Counted from the first letter of the stretch, positions 24,628 to 34,639 are shown. The stretch is DNA of 64,000 nt from Candidatus Endomicrobium embiratermitis (GCA_009781315.1 WQYI01000003.1:124001-188000), one strand, 5' to 3'. Numbers and translations: made by a program. The notes: generated from the sequence alone by a model not told the origin.

Positions 24628-26079
24628 TTATTTAAGTTTTTCCGCCAAAATTTTGTTCACAAGCTGCGGGTTCGCCTGCCCTTTTGATTTTTTCATCACA
24701 AGTCCGACTATCGCGCCAATAGCCCTTTCTTTGCCGGCCTTAAATTCTTCTACGGCTTTAGGGCTTTCGGCAATAGCTTCTTCACACATTTTTACTATGG
24801 CGGATTCGTCTGAAATCTGCGCCAGACCTTTTTCTTTTACGACGGTTTCAGGGTCTGCGGATTTTTCGTACATTTCCTCAAAAACCGTTTTGGCGATTTT
24901 TCCCGATATAGCTCCGCTTAAAATAAGCCCTATAAGTTTCGAAAGATTTTCGCTTGAGACGGGCGAATCGCATATTTCCTTTTTCGAAGCGTTAAGTTTT
25001 CCGCTCAACTCCGTGGAAATCCAGTTTGCGAGCGGCTTTGCAGCTGATTTTTTATCTTTGGAAGCGTTAAGCGCTGCTTCGTAATAGTCCGCTGTCATTC
25101 TTGTAGAAGAGAGATAACTCGCGTCATAATCCGACAAACCGTAATCTTTAATGAATCTCTCTTTTTTTGCCTTCGGAAGTTCAGGCAATTCCGCGCGGAT
25201 TTCTTCTATGAAAGAATCGGGAAGGTCAAAAGGAACAAGGTCCGGCTCGGGAAAATATCTGTAATCCAAAGCGCCTTCTTTTGAACGCATGGATTTAGTC
25301 ACGCCTTCGTCGGCTTCCCAAAGCCTTGTTTCCTGGGTCAGTTTCTTACCCGAATCGAGAACTTCTTTTTGTCTTTCGGACTCGTAAGCTATAGCGTCTC
25401 TCACGCCGGATATTGAATTCATATTTTTAATTTCAATTCTTGTGCCCAGCTCTTTTTGCCCGACCGGGCGTATGCTTACATTGACGTCGCATCGCATTTT
25501 TCCTTCTTCCATGCGGCACTCGGAAGTACCGAGATACTCGACTATGTTTTTAAGTTCCGACAAAAACGCTTCTGCTTCTTCGGGAGAGCTAAGCTCGGGT
25601 TCGGTCACAAGCTCCATAAGGCCGATGCTTCCCCTGTTTAAATCCAGAAGCGAATAATCGAGTTTCCTGCTTCCTATTTCATGGACAAGTTTTCCGGCGT
25701 CTTCTTCAAGATGTATTCTTGTGATGTTTACTATTTTTTCTTTGCCGTTGACGTTTATGGCAAGTTTTCCTTTTGAACAAAGAGGCGGCTCAGCCTGAGT
25801 TACCTGATAGTTTTTAGGAATGTCGGGATAAAAATACTGTTTCCTTGAGAAAACGCATTGCTTGTTTATGGTAAAATCCATAGCAAGACCGGTTTTTACC
25901 ATTGCCTTGACGGCTTCTTTATTTAATATGGGTATGGCTCCGGGCTGCGAGGTGCATATCACGCATGTGTGGGAATTGGGCTCCGCGCCGAATTCAGTCG
26001 AACATTCGCAAAACACTTTGGATTTTGTGTTAATATGCATATGCACTTCAAGACCTACAACTGTTTCGTAATTAGCCAT
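24628..26079 (-). CDS. gatB: Aspartyl/glutamyl-tRNA amidotransferase subunit B
   Basis: GatB is the kinase/tRNA-binding subunit of GatCAB, which converts Glu-tRNA(Gln) or Asp-tRNA(Asn) to the amide form. The 483-residue product begins [18 protein letters not shown] and has the zinc-binding pattern CECST...[26 protein letters not shown] and [16 protein letters not shown], followed by the C-terminal YqeY-like tail. AAAGGT precedes the ATG at 26079. A longer frame (from 26136) would translate part of the adjacent hairpin repeat and is rejected. It is third in the order gatC-gatA-gatB, with repeats between the genes. Confidence 0.97.
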   Translation of the reverse strand: MANYETVVGLEVHMHINTKSKVFCECSTEFGAEPNSHTCVICTSQPGAIPILNKEAVKAMVKTGLAMDFTINKQCVFSRKQYFYPDIPKNYQVTQAEPPLCSKGKLAINVNGKEKIVNITRIHLEEDAGKLVHEIGSRKLDYSLLDLNRGSIGLMELVTEPELSSPEEAEAFLSELKNIVEYLGTSECRMEEGKMRCDVNVSIRPVGQKELGTRIEIKNMNSISGVRDAIAYESERQKEVLDSGKKLTQETRLWEADEGVTKSMRSKEGALDYRYFPEPDLVPFDLPDSFIEEIRAELPELPKAKKERFIKDYGLSDYDASYLSSTRMTADYYEAALNASKDKKSAAKPLANWISTELSGKLNASKKEICDSPVSSENLSKLIGLILSGAISGKIAKTVFEEMYEKSADPETVVKEKGLAQISDESAIVKMCEEAIAESPKAVEEFKAGKERAIGAIVGLVMKKSKGQANPQLVNKILAEKLK

Positions 26080-26099
26080 TTTTATACCTTTATATTTTT

Positions 26100-26190
26100 G
26101 GATGCTTTGATGCATGGATGCGCGGATGCGTGGCAACTGCCTTTGTCTTTACTATGCGTCTGTGCATCTATGCGTCCATGCCTCGCCGTT
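26100..26190. repeat. Inverted repeat, GGATGCAT-type arms, between gatA and gatB
   Basis: Left arm words GATGCTTT, GATGCATG and GATGCGCG (26101-26131) mirror GCATCTAT, GCGTCCATG and GCGTC on the right (26155-26181). The loop holds CTTTGTCTTTACTATGC, the complement of the GCATAGTAAAGACAAA core shared with copies at 1915 and 34884. Confidence 0.8.
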
Positions 26191-26207
26191 TACCATTATT
26201 TGTAATT

Positions 26208-27671
26208 TCAAACTGTCTCTAAAGGGAATTTATCCGTCTCAAAATCCGATATTTTCTCATAAGCGACGGCAATCTGCAAAAGTTTAGCGTCGCTAAGCCT
26301 TGGGCCCATAAAGTGGACTCCCATAGGCATTCCCGAGCTTGCAAAAGAACATGGGACCGTTATTCCGGGAAGCCCGGCAAGGTTTGCGGCTATAAGAAAT
26401 ATGTCGCTCTCTTCCGATAAAGTTTCTCCGAATTTAACGGGCATTTGCAGGGTCGCGGGCGAAAATATTACATCGCATTTTTTATACGCTTCGTTTATTT
26501 CGTCTATAAACAAAGTTCTCACTTTCTGAGCCTGATGATAACATTTATGATAATTTTTCGCGCCTAAAACGTAAGTGCCGAACAACACTCTTTTTTTGAC
26601 TTCATAGCCCATGGACTCGCCGCGGCTTTTCGAGTATTCGTCATTGAGGCTCTTAGCGTTTTTAGAGCGGTATCCGTAACGTATTCCGTCGAAAGTCGCG
26701 ATGTTTGCCGAAAGTTCCGCGCACATAATAACTTTATACAAAGCCGGAACATACCGGTACGAAGGAATATCGACTTCAATTATTTTTGCGCCTTCGGTTT
26801 CAAGCTGCTTTAGCGCATTTTCATAAGATTTAATTATTTCCGGATCCGAAGAATATTCTTTCAGCTGTTTCGGAACGCCGATTGTTATATTTTTAAGCGT
26901 GTCGGGATTGTCCAAACCGTGCGTATAATCTATATTTTCTTTCGGTTCGCAAACAGGGTCTCTGTAATCTTTTCCTGCAATAACGGTCAAAAGCATTGCC
27001 GTATCTTTAACCGTTTTTGAGAAAGTCCCTATCTGGTCGAATGAAGACGCGAGCGCGCAGGCGCCGGATCTGCTGACAAGCCCGTAAGACGGTTTAAACC
27101 CGACTACGCCGCAAAATCCCGCGGGCTGTCTTATCGAACCGCCCGTATCCGAACCCAAGGCAAAAGGAACCATGCCCGAACTTACAGCCGCCGCGCTTCC
27201 GCCCGACGAACCTCCGGGTATATATTGGATATTCCACGGATTAGCGGTTTTCTGATAAGCCGAAGTTTCCGTAGAACTTCCCATCGCGAATTCATCCATA
27301 TTGGTTCTGCCGATAAAAATTGCTCCTGCATTTTTAAGCTTTTCTATAACGGTCGCATCATAAGGCGAAACATAATTTTCAAGATATTTCGAAGCGCAAG
27401 TCATGCTTTCGCCTTTTATCATTATGTTATCTTTAATTCCTATGGGAACGCCTTCCAAATAGCCGCATTTCGCGCCGGTTTTAATTTTATTATCCGATTC
27501 CTCCGCCTGCTTCAAAGACTGCTCTTCATTTAATTTAAGAAAAGCTTTTACTTTAGGATCAGTTTCTTTGATACGCTTAAAACAGGCTTTAACCGCGTCT
27601 GCGCTCTTTACTTCTCCCGAACAGATTTTTGTTCTTAATTCCTGCACGCTGAGTTTTAAAATTTCATCCAT
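26208..27671 (-). CDS. gatA: Aspartyl/glutamyl-tRNA amidotransferase subunit A
   Basis: GatA releases ammonia from glutamine for the GatB reaction. The 487-residue product has the amidase-signature triad: Lys in GVPIGIKDNI, the cis-Ser of GGSSGGSAAAVSSG and the nucleophile Ser of GSDTGGSIRQPAGFCG. Length is typical. Two starts lie 6 bases apart: ATG at 27677 is only 2 bases from AAAGG, whereas ATG at 27671 has a normal 8-base spacing and gives MDEILKLS, so I use the latter. Confidence 0.97.
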   Translation of the reverse strand: MDEILKLSVQELRTKICSGEVKSADAVKACFKRIKETDPKVKAFLKLNEEQSLKQAEESDNKIKTGAKCGYLEGVPIGIKDNIMIKGESMTCASKYLENYVSPYDATVIEKLKNAGAIFIGRTNMDEFAMGSSTETSAYQKTANPWNIQYIPGGSSGGSAAAVSSGMVPFALGSDTGGSIRQPAGFCGVVGFKPSYGLVSRSGACALASSFDQIGTFSKTVKDTAMLLTVIAGKDYRDPVCEPKENIDYTHGLDNPDTLKNITIGVPKQLKEYSSDPEIIKSYENALKQLETEGAKIIEVDIPSYRYVPALYKVIMCAELSANIATFDGIRYGYRSKNAKSLNDEYSKSRGESMGYEVKKRVLFGTYVLGAKNYHKCYHQAQKVRTLFIDEINEAYKKCDVIFSPATLQMPVKFGETLSEESDIFLIAANLAGLPGITVPCSFASSGMPMGVHFMGPRLSDAKLLQIAVAYEKISDFETDKFPLETV

Positions 27672-27710
27672 ATACATAACCTTTATATTTTAATTTCTTT
27701 AAGCCTTCGT

Positions 27711-27757
27711 CTTTACTATGCCTCTATGCATCCTCGCATCCCTGCATCGCCGTTGTC
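27711..27757. repeat. Half copy of the GGATGCAT-type repeat
   Basis: Only one arm is present: CTTTACTATGCCTCTATGCA, then further GCATCC-type words to about 27757. The complementary arm is missing, so this is a decayed or partial copy between gatC and gatA. Confidence 0.6.
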
Positions 27758-27758
27758 G

Positions 27759-28052
27759 TTATTCCGCTTCTATGACTTTTTGTATTTTATAGAAACTTCC
27801 TTCTCTTGCCGGCGCCGCGTTTAACATGCTTTCGATAATCTCTTTCGGGCACGGGCGTACAATATCTTCTCTCCACACGTTCCTTAATTCCGTGACATGC
27901 GTCGTAGGACTTAAACCGGTTACATCGGGTTTTTGGAGAATTTCTATATATTCCATCATATAGTTCAAATCTTTCAGATACTTTTCTTTTTCATCCTCTT
28001 TCACTTCAATTCTTGCCTGAAAAGCCGTGGTTTCAAGTTCTTCTTTTATCAT
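27759..28052 (-). CDS. gatC: Aspartyl/glutamyl-tRNA amidotransferase subunit C
   Basis: The 97-residue product is the small subunit that wraps around GatA. It shows the usual EEL...AFQARIEVKEDEKEKYLKDL helix, the central DVTGLSPTTHV (P-T-H) segment and ELRNVWREDIV. It comes first in gatCAB. No ribosome site stronger than GGAG is visible. Confidence 0.95.
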   Translation of the reverse strand: MIKEELETTAFQARIEVKEDEKEKYLKDLNYMMEYIEILQKPDVTGLSPTTHVTELRNVWREDIVRPCPKEIIESMLNAAPAREGSFYKIQKVIEAE

Positions 28053-28065
28053 ACAAACTCCATTT

Positions 28066-28167
28066 TAGAAGTTGAGAAGATGGGATGATGAGAAGCTGGG
28101 CAAAAGCAAAGACTTTTTGTTTTTGTCGTTACTCAACTTCCCAGCTGCTCAACTTCTCATCCTCTAA
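28066..28167. repeat. Inverted repeat with GAAGTTGAG-type arms
   Basis: The left arm (28068-28100: AGAAGTTGAGAAGATGGGAT, then GATGAGAAGCTGGG) mirrors the right arm ACTCAACTTCCCAGCTGCTC and AACTTCTCATCCTC (28131-28165). The loop has GCAAAGAC and TTTTTGTCGTT. The architecture is as in the GGATGCAT copies but with a different arm word. It separates aroQ from gatC. Confidence 0.8.
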
Positions 28168-28602
28168 CTATTTTATAATCGACGTAAGTTTTCTCAACGC
28201 GAATAAATATCCGTCTATGCCGAAACCGGCAATCTGACCGACGCAAAGCGCGGCGGTATAAGAAATATGCCTGAACTCTTCCCTCGCGTACACGTTTGAA
28301 ATATGCACTTCCACGGCGGGAACGGAAACCGCGGCCAAAGCGTCTCTTATAGCCACGGACGTATGCGTAAACGCGGCGGGATTTATTATCATTCCAGAAA
28401 CCTTATTTAACGAACTTTGTATTTTATCGACAATAGCGCCCTCGTGATTCGACTGAAAAAATTCCAATTCGACTTTCAATTCTTTCGAAAGAGCCGACAT
28501 CTGATTTTCTATTTCGGACAAAGCTATACTGCCGTAAACGGAAGGTTCTCTTATGCCGAGCATATTGATATTGGGACCGTTAATTACTAAAATTTTTTTC
28601 AT
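28168..28602 (-). CDS. aroQ: Type II 3-dehydroquinate dehydratase
   Basis: The third step of the shikimate pathway. The 144-residue length and motifs fit type II: NGPNINMLGIREPSVYG carries the lid Arg and catalytic Tyr, NPAAFTHTSVAIRDAL the conserved Asn/His region, and VEVHISNVYAREEFRH the catalytic His. It starts 9 bases after aroB. Chorismate made by this pathway is also the substrate proposed for the lyase-like protein at 17943. Confidence 0.96.
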   Translation of the reverse strand: MKKILVINGPNINMLGIREPSVYGSIALSEIENQMSALSKELKVELEFFQSNHEGAIVDKIQSSLNKVSGMIINPAAFTHTSVAIRDALAAVSVPAVEVHISNVYAREEFRHISYTAALCVGQIAGFGIDGYLFALRKLTSIIK

Positions 28603-28611
28603 GGTTGTTCC

Positions 28612-29751
28612 TTAAGACGGATCCCCGATTACAAATTTCGGGGATGACAAAAGAGAGGATTTAAAACCTGCTTTTGTCAATTTTTCCAGCTCCTGTTTTA
28701 CTTTTGAATCTTTCACGTAATATCCCGTCGCAGTTTTGCCTATATCTTTTAACAGAACAAATTTAATTTTGCCGTTTATTGACTTTTTATCTTTTTTCAT
28801 AAGTTCAAGAAGTTTCGCGGCATTTAAACCTTTGACGTCAAAAACAAATCCCGCGGTTTCCAAAAGCTTTAAAACCCGCGTATAAACTTCTTTTCTACAC
28901 AACTTTAAAGAAGCTGAAAGACGCGCCGCAAAAAGCATCCCGGCGGCAACCGCTTCGCCGTGAAGAAAGCGTTTATAGCCCGTATAAGTTTCCAAAGCGT
29001 GCGCAAAAGTGTGACCGAAATTCAAAACTTCCCTTAAACCTTTTGTCTCTTTTTCGTCCTTTTCCACTATGTCCGCTTTATACCGGCAGCTTTTGTAAAC
29101 CATATAATCGAAATCTCGGGAAGTTATAAACCCTTTTTCAAAAAGACCGTTAATATAATCGTAAAAATTTTTGTCGAAAATAAAAGCGTATTTTATTATT
29201 TCGGCAATGCCGTTTTTTATATGCCTTTGCTCAAGAGTAGCCAAAAACCGGGAATTAATCCATACAAAAGACGGTTGGTAAAAAGTTCCCGCGATATTTT
29301 TTCCGCCGGACGTGTTTACCGCCGTTTTACCGCCGACGGAAGAATCGGACATCGCAAGGAGGGTGGTCGGAACCTGAACGTATCGTATTCCTCTCATATA
29401 CGTGGAAGCAAAAAATCCGGCTATATCGCCTACCACGCCTCCGCCGAAAGCAATTACGCAGCTTTTTCTGTCTATGCCGTCGCGCAAAGCTTTATCGTAT
29501 AAAAAACTCAAAGATTTAAGGCTTTTTCCGCGCTCTCCGGCTTTTATAACCGCGGTTTTAACATTAAAACCTTTTGCTCTTAATAAAGAAAAAAACCGTT
29601 TAAGGTGAAGTTTCGCGACATTAAGATCGGTAACGACGAAAAGATTTTTCCCGGAAATAATTTTTTTCAAGGATTTGAAAAACTCTTCGGCGTTGCCGGA
29701 AATTAGAATATTATACGGATTTTGCTTTAGCCTTATTTTAAAACGCGGCAT
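28612..29751 (-). CDS. aroB: 3-Dehydroquinate synthase
   Basis: The second step of the shikimate pathway, NAD- and metal-dependent. The 379-residue product has AFGGGVVGDIAGFFASTYMR, VPTTLLAMSDSSVGGKTAVN and the metal ligands in LNFGHTFAHALE and FLHGEAVAAGM. The last ~12 residues (LLSSPKFVIGDPS) are encoded by a dispersed hairpin repeat (28619-28648), so the native C-terminus has been replaced or extended. It begins 10 bases after the repeat-domain surface protein gene and 9 bases before aroQ, so it is probably co-transcribed with both. Confidence 0.96.
   Translation of the reverse strand: MPRFKIRLKQNPYNILISGNAEEFFKSLKKIISGKNLFVVTDLNVAKLHLKRFFSLLRAKGFNVKTAVIKAGERGKSLKSLSFLYDKALRDGIDRKSCVIAFGGGVVGDIAGFFASTYMRGIRYVQVPTTLLAMSDSSVGGKTAVNTSGGKNIAGTFYQPSFVWINSRFLATLEQRHIKNGIAEIIKYAFIFDKNFYDYINGLFEKGFITSRDFDYMVYKSCRYKADIVEKDEKETKGLREVLNFGHTFAHALETYTGYKRFLHGEAVAAGMLFAARLSASLKLCRKEVYTRVLKLLETAGFVFDVKGLNAAKLLELMKKDKKSINGKIKFVLLKDIGKTATGYYVKDSKVKQELEKLTKAGFKSSLLSSPKFVIGDPS
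28619..28648. repeat. Small GGATCCCCGA hairpin inside the aroB 3' end
   Basis: ATCCCCGA (28621-28628) pairs with TCGGGGAT (28638-28645) around an 8-9 base AT loop, and the element ends in GAC like the GTCAT-type repeats. It is translated as the tail of AroB. Confidence 0.65.
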
Positions 29752-29761
29752 TTAAAATCTC

Positions 29762-32347
29762 TTATTTGATTTTCGTTCCTTGAAAATCTTCCGCCATTCT
29801 GCTGTTCATAAGCTTCCTAAGATCTTTTCTCGCCGGAGAAAACTTATATCCCGGATAAGCGACTTCGAGAACATAATCTCTTCCCATCGTAACATTTTTT
29901 ATAAGAAAATAGCCGTTTTCGTCGGTTAGATAAGCGTCGTCGTAGTTTAACGTCACTGAAGCGCCTTCAATAGCTCTCCCGCCGGTCCCTGTTACTTTGC
30001 CGCTTATAATCAACGAAGCTTCAAAAACTTCGTTCAATATGTTTTGCTGAACTCTTTTAAATTCTCTTCTCTCGGGTTCAAAAGTCATTCCGCTCCCCGA
30101 CAGGTAAACGACATAATCGCCGTCATAGCGCAATTTAACGCTGAATCTTCCGTCTTTATCGGTTTTATGTTTTTCTCCGTTGACGTTTACGGTAACTCCC
30201 GGAACTACAATATCGCCCGACTTTACAATACCGCTTAAAATAATATCGTTGTTAAATTCGATTACCGTATTTTCTCTCAAATTTTCTATTGTAATCGGAT
30301 CGAATTTATATTCTCTGCTTTGTACCGAAAACGTATAAGGACCTCCGTACTCCAAACCTTGTATTTCAAAATTTCCTTGCGTGTCGGTAAAATATTTCAT
30401 CCCTGTTTTTGAAACCATGACAATCGCATTAATTACCGGCCTGCCGCCGACATTTACGTTTCCTTTTACCGTATAAGTTTCTTTTGTCGCCGTAAAATCC
30501 TGGTTTGGAAGATCCCCGCTTAAACTTATGGATTCTCTGAATTGAGGGGTAAAAGCAAACCCTCCGGTTTTTGGCGTAAGTTTAAATCTCCCTCCGGCGG
30601 CAAGTCCTGAAATGGCATACTTCCCGGCATAGTCGGTTACAACCGAAGTTTTAGTGCTTCCGCTCACTTCAATTTCAACTCCGCTTGCCGGCGTAGAATA
30701 TCCGCTCTTGCCAATACCTTGAATTTCTATTTTTCCCGAAATTGAAAATATGGATATAAAGTCTAAATTTGAATGACTTTTTTCAGCTTTATCTATATAT
30801 ATTTCAGCCGGATAAAAATCGTATACGTTTTTTGAAACGGTTATTACCGCGGATGCGCCGTACGGAGCTTTAACTTGGAATTTTCCGAAGCTATCGGTTG
30901 TAGCCACAGGAACTCCGGTAAGCATTACGGACGCGCCGGGCAACGGCCGCTTATTGGAAAAGACGGATCCTTCCAAAATAACAAAGGGCTTAAAATTATA
31001 AGTCGCATTTTTAAAATTGTTTATTGTGATCATTTCAGGTTCAAAGATCATATCTTCTTTTTCCGGCTTTAAAAAATATTCCATTGCTACGGGAGCAAGC
31101 TCAAATGAAAACCTTCCTTTAGAGTCGGTAACGGTCTTGTGTCCGCCGGGTTCAAGAGTAACGGTAACATTTTCTACGTAAGTTTTATCATCGCCTATAA
31201 CGCCCTTTATCGTAATCGTTTTTACTTTATCGGATTTCGCCACGGGTTCAGGTTTCTCTTTTTCCTGCTTTTTATCAGTTTTTGGCGCTGCCGGAGCAGA
31301 AGGTTTTGGTTCAACAGGCACGGGTTTTGCTTCTACGTCAGCACCTTCAAAAATTGCCCGCGAATCATTAACGTCCTTTTCCGATTCTAAAATAAAATTA
31401 ACGACTCTATCGCCGTTTAAACTCGGTAAAGTCGTTCCGACTTCGCGGAAACCGGCCTTAGACGCTTTGAGTATATAAGATACTCCCGACGGCATAATAA
31501 ATTTATACATCCCTTTATCATCCGTAAGGGTTATAAATTTATTATCCGAACCGCTTACGAAGATCTTGGCAGAATCTATAGGTTTATTTTTATTATTTGC
31601 AACTCTTCCCGAAATACTAAATTTTTCGGACGAGACGGCAAAATTCAGGGCTTTGTCGCTCTCTGAATTATTTAAAACAATTTCGGAAGGCATAAAAGAA
31701 AGCGTGCCTTTGGAAGGCCTTATTATAAAATCTTTTCCCGCGGGAAGGTTCAGGATTTCATAATATCCGTTTTTATCGGTTTCTGCCCTGTATTCTCTGT
31801 CAGCGCTTATAACTCTTATAAGAACGCCGCTTATCCCTCTGCCTTTTTCCGAAACAATTCCGCTCATTTTAAATTTTCCGGGAACCTGCTTTTTTGGTTC
31901 GGGCGTTTTCTCAACAGGCGCCGCGGCGCTTGGCTTTTTTTCTTTTTCCGGCGCTGCTTTGGGAGTACTGCTTTCCTGAACAACAGGTTTTTTCTCTTTT
32001 TCTTTTACGTTTTTGGATTCCACAGATCCGGATTTAAGTTTAAAATCGACATATTCGTCAGACTTAAGTTTTTTTATTTTATACGCTTCCGGAGCAAATT
32101 TTAAACCCGGTTCATCGATAAAAACATCCAGCTTAAGCCCTTTATCCAGATTTTCAAATTTATAATATCCCATAGAGTCGCTTTTCTCGGTAAGCTTGAC
32201 ATCGCCGGTTATTTTTACGGCAATATTGCTCAAAGCATTTCCGTCCGCGTCCGTAACAAAGCCTACTATTTTATACTTATCGGCGCCGTAAACAGGCGAA
32301 AGACACATCATTGCCATCAATGCGCATAATGAAAATATCTTTTTCAT
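29762..32347 (-). CDS. Secreted protein with nine carboxypeptidase-regulatory-like repeats
   Basis: The 861-residue product starts with a signal peptide (MKKIFSLCALMAMMCLSPVYG). Nine beta-sandwich units of ~75 residues follow. Each has G.V...G..(I/V/L)..(V/A).V..., a turn T(D).(D/N/S)G.(Y/F).(F/I), a glycine/proline step and a strand ending in an F.P segment. Clear examples are KAVSD-like turns SDSMGYYKFENL, TDKNGYYEILNL, TDTQGNFEIQGL and TDENGYFLIKNV. Two Lys/Pro/Glu/Ala-rich linkers (~115-160 and ~335-375) interrupt the array. There is no lipobox, sorting motif or barrel, so it is periplasmic or secreted. Function is unknown; such repeats are structural spacers in surface proteins. It is upstream of aroB by 10 bases. 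Confidence 0.8.
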   Translation of the reverse strand: MKKIFSLCALMAMMCLSPVYGADKYKIVGFVTDADGNALSNIAVKITGDVKLTEKSDSMGYYKFENLDKGLKLDVFIDEPGLKFAPEAYKIKKLKSDEYVDFKLKSGSVESKNVKEKEKKPVVQESSTPKAAPEKEKKPSAAAPVEKTPEPKKQVPGKFKMSGIVSEKGRGISGVLIRVISADREYRAETDKNGYYEILNLPAGKDFIIRPSKGTLSFMPSEIVLNNSESDKALNFAVSSEKFSISGRVANNKNKPIDSAKIFVSGSDNKFITLTDDKGMYKFIMPSGVSYILKASKAGFREVGTTLPSLNGDRVVNFILESEKDVNDSRAIFEGADVEAKPVPVEPKPSAPAAPKTDKKQEKEKPEPVAKSDKVKTITIKGVIGDDKTYVENVTVTLEPGGHKTVTDSKGRFSFELAPVAMEYFLKPEKEDMIFEPEMITINNFKNATYNFKPFVILEGSVFSNKRPLPGASVMLTGVPVATTDSFGKFQVKAPYGASAVITVSKNVYDFYPAEIYIDKAEKSHSNLDFISIFSISGKIEIQGIGKSGYSTPASGVEIEVSGSTKTSVVTDYAGKYAISGLAAGGRFKLTPKTGGFAFTPQFRESISLSGDLPNQDFTATKETYTVKGNVNVGGRPVINAIVMVSKTGMKYFTDTQGNFEIQGLEYGGPYTFSVQSREYKFDPITIENLRENTVIEFNNDIILSGIVKSGDIVVPGVTVNVNGEKHKTDKDGRFSVKLRYDGDYVVYLSGSGMTFEPERREFKRVQQNILNEVFEASLIISGKVTGTGGRAIEGASVTLNYDDAYLTDENGYFLIKNVTMGRDYVLEVAYPGYKFSPARKDLRKLMNSRMAEDFQGTKIK

Positions 32348-32443
32348 CTGTACCTCTTTTATTTTTATTTTCGTTTATTTTACATTTTTTTTAAAATTTA
32401 TTCAATAAATATCATTGATTTTTCTTGCGTTTTTAAAAATCAC

Positions 32444-34588
32444 CTAAAGCCCGCGTTTATTTAAATCGGCCCAGCGGCAAAAAATAAGAAATTTAAAGAA
32501 AAATATTAACACAACCGCTTTGGTTATACCCCACGCCGGAATTAAAAAACTTCCTCCGAAAAACGACGCGAAACACGCGCCAAAAACCGCGAATATGAAT
32601 ATTTTGGTTTTGTTTTCGGAAGTAAACAATTCGGAAATTTTTATTAAAACAAAAATTTCCGCGCCGGCGGCAAATCCGGAAAAAAACGCAAAAACGGATA
32701 AAATACATAAATTCACAAATTCAAATTTTATCGTTAAAAGCCATAAAGCCGTTATTAAAATAAACAGAAGCTCGGACGCGAACATTTTTTTGTTCAAAGG
32801 CGTATGCAGCGCAAAACCGCGCGCGATAAACGTTCCCGACAAAATGCCGGAGACAAAGAGCGGAGCGATAATCCCGATCCATTTGTAAATCTGCCCGTTA
32901 TATATCTGCAGAGAAAAAAGTATCGTAAACATAATCCAGAAAGCCGTAGCAGAACAGACAAAAGAAGTGGCGTTATATACGGATTTCGAAAGAAAAAACA
33001 CCGCTATAACCGCTATTAAAATCAAAGGCGAATATTTTATCGCTTCATCCATAAAAACGCTTAAATACGGAGAAAATCCCGACTGCCTGTACAAAACCGA
33101 AAGCATCATCGCGTTAGGATTAAAATCGCTGTTTAAAAGTTCTTCTCTTTTTACTTTTTTTAATTCGTTTTTCAGCCACAGGGTTTTTTGCGTATCCATT
33201 CTGTCGTCGAGATAATACTTCGACAAAACCAAAGTCGTCTCCTGCATTTGGGAAAGACGCTTTTTTATATGCAGCCTGTAAGGCATCCTTTTTTGCGAAG
33301 CGATTAAAATGTTGCGGTTTCCCGGAATTATTTGCGTATATTTAAAAACGCTCTGCATCGCATCTAAAACGGATTTATTAAGCTCCGCCATTATATACGA
33401 TGAAAAAGCCGTTCTGCCGGGAAGCTTTACGGCTATAAAACCGTTTTTGCTGAGATTATCCGCCGCAACCTGAAAAAATTCTTTAGTGAAGTAAGCGTTT
33501 AACTGGAGATTTGACGGGTAGGGCATTCCGACCAGGATTAAATCGTATTTCTCGCGCGAATTCCTGATAAAATCTCTCGGGTTTTCATTATATATATGAA
33601 GCCTGCCGTCGCTGAAAATATAGCCCAAATGAATAAATTTTTTTTGTATTATCGATACCACGGCTTCGTCGGATTCCACGCAGTCGACAAGTTCTACGTT
33701 ATGCTCAAATATCATCGGCAGGTATTTTACAGCGCCGCCGACAATCAAAACTTTTTTAAGATCGCCGTGATGCAAAGCCGGAATATGCCCGAAATCTTCC
33801 GATTCCAAAATCTCTATGTCCGGTTTTGAAAACATCAAAATCTGGTTTGTAAAAAACGAATACTCGCCGTTTTTCTGCGTTAAAACGTTTTGCCCGTAAG
33901 GGGTATATTTATAATCCTCAATGCTTGAAGAAATGAAACTTCTTTCCAGAAGTTTTTTATCAAACGCCGAAATATCAAATAAAATCCCTTCCGACGCGTA
34001 AATAAAAAAAATAAACGCACAAGCGGCGAAAAATAAGGTTTTTCTGCCTGAAGAAATAAAAAAAAGCGAAAATGAAATTACCGACGCCGTAATTAAAACC
34101 GTAAGCAGCCCTTCGGTCTGCGTCATAAAGAAGAAATATATAAGGCATCCCGATATAAAGCCTAAACTTTGCGAAACAAAAAAACGGTAAAAAATTTTTT
34201 CAGGATAATACGCGAAACGGGATATAATGCCGATGACAAAATTTATGGGAGCTATAGCGCCGAAAATATAAACAAACGCGATTCTCAGCGATATTCCGCC
34301 GCCCGAGGGAACCGACAGAAAAAAACGCATGTTTCTTATAAACGCAAATTCGATAAACAAAACCGCGATTAAAGCTACGGCTGTAAAAAAGATTATTTTT
34401 CCGGGATTTTGAAACGGAGCGAGTTTTGAAGCAATGTAAAACCCTAAAGCAAGACCGGCTACCGAATGCAATACAAAAAAACCGCTTACTATGTCTGCCG
34501 CCTGAAAAACGGGCATAATTTCGCGGAAAAACAAAAGCTGTATAAACGATACGGATATTCCGAAAACGTATATAAATAAAACCGGCAT
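32444..34588 (-). CDS. Membrane protein with internal spermidine-synthase-like domain
   Basis: The 714-residue protein has about seven N-terminal membrane helices (~1-205), a cytoplasmic domain (~215-480) and about seven further helices (~500-710). The middle domain has the Rossmann methyltransferase-like fold of polyamine synthases: KKVLIVGGAVKYLPMIFEHN (motif I), VDCVESDEAVVSII, YDLILVGMPYPSNLQLNAYFT, and a C-terminal strand GFIAVKLPG. The GG(A/G)-G motif is altered (GGAVKYL), and the usual catalytic Asp in D.P.GP is replaced in VGMPYP, so amine transfer may be lost. Such fused proteins are widespread and uncharacterised. Confidence 0.75.
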   Translation of the reverse strand: MPVLFIYVFGISVSFIQLLFFREIMPVFQAADIVSGFFVLHSVAGLALGFYIASKLAPFQNPGKIIFFTAVALIAVLFIEFAFIRNMRFFLSVPSGGGISLRIAFVYIFGAIAPINFVIGIISRFAYYPEKIFYRFFVSQSLGFISGCLIYFFFMTQTEGLLTVLITASVISFSLFFISSGRKTLFFAACAFIFFIYASEGILFDISAFDKKLLERSFISSSIEDYKYTPYGQNVLTQKNGEYSFFTNQILMFSKPDIEILESEDFGHIPALHHGDLKKVLIVGGAVKYLPMIFEHNVELVDCVESDEAVVSIIQKKFIHLGYIFSDGRLHIYNENPRDFIRNSREKYDLILVGMPYPSNLQLNAYFTKEFFQVAADNLSKNGFIAVKLPGRTAFSSYIMAELNKSVLDAMQSVFKYTQIIPGNRNILIASQKRMPYRLHIKKRLSQMQETTLVLSKYYLDDRMDTQKTLWLKNELKKVKREELLNSDFNPNAMMLSVLYRQSGFSPYLSVFMDEAIKYSPLILIAVIAVFFLSKSVYNATSFVCSATAFWIMFTILFSLQIYNGQIYKWIGIIAPLFVSGILSGTFIARGFALHTPLNKKMFASELLFILITALWLLTIKFEFVNLCILSVFAFFSGFAAGAEIFVLIKISELFTSENKTKIFIFAVFGACFASFFGGSFLIPAWGITKAVVLIFFFKFLIFCRWADLNKRGL

Positions 34589-34639
34589 AAATTTTAATGC
34601 GTTTTGATAAAAGGTTCTTGGATAGGATTTTGCAAAGGA

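Noticed and set aside
26100-28167. CRISPR array
   Set aside because: The repeated units are 7-9 base words in hairpin arms, without regular spacers or cas genes.
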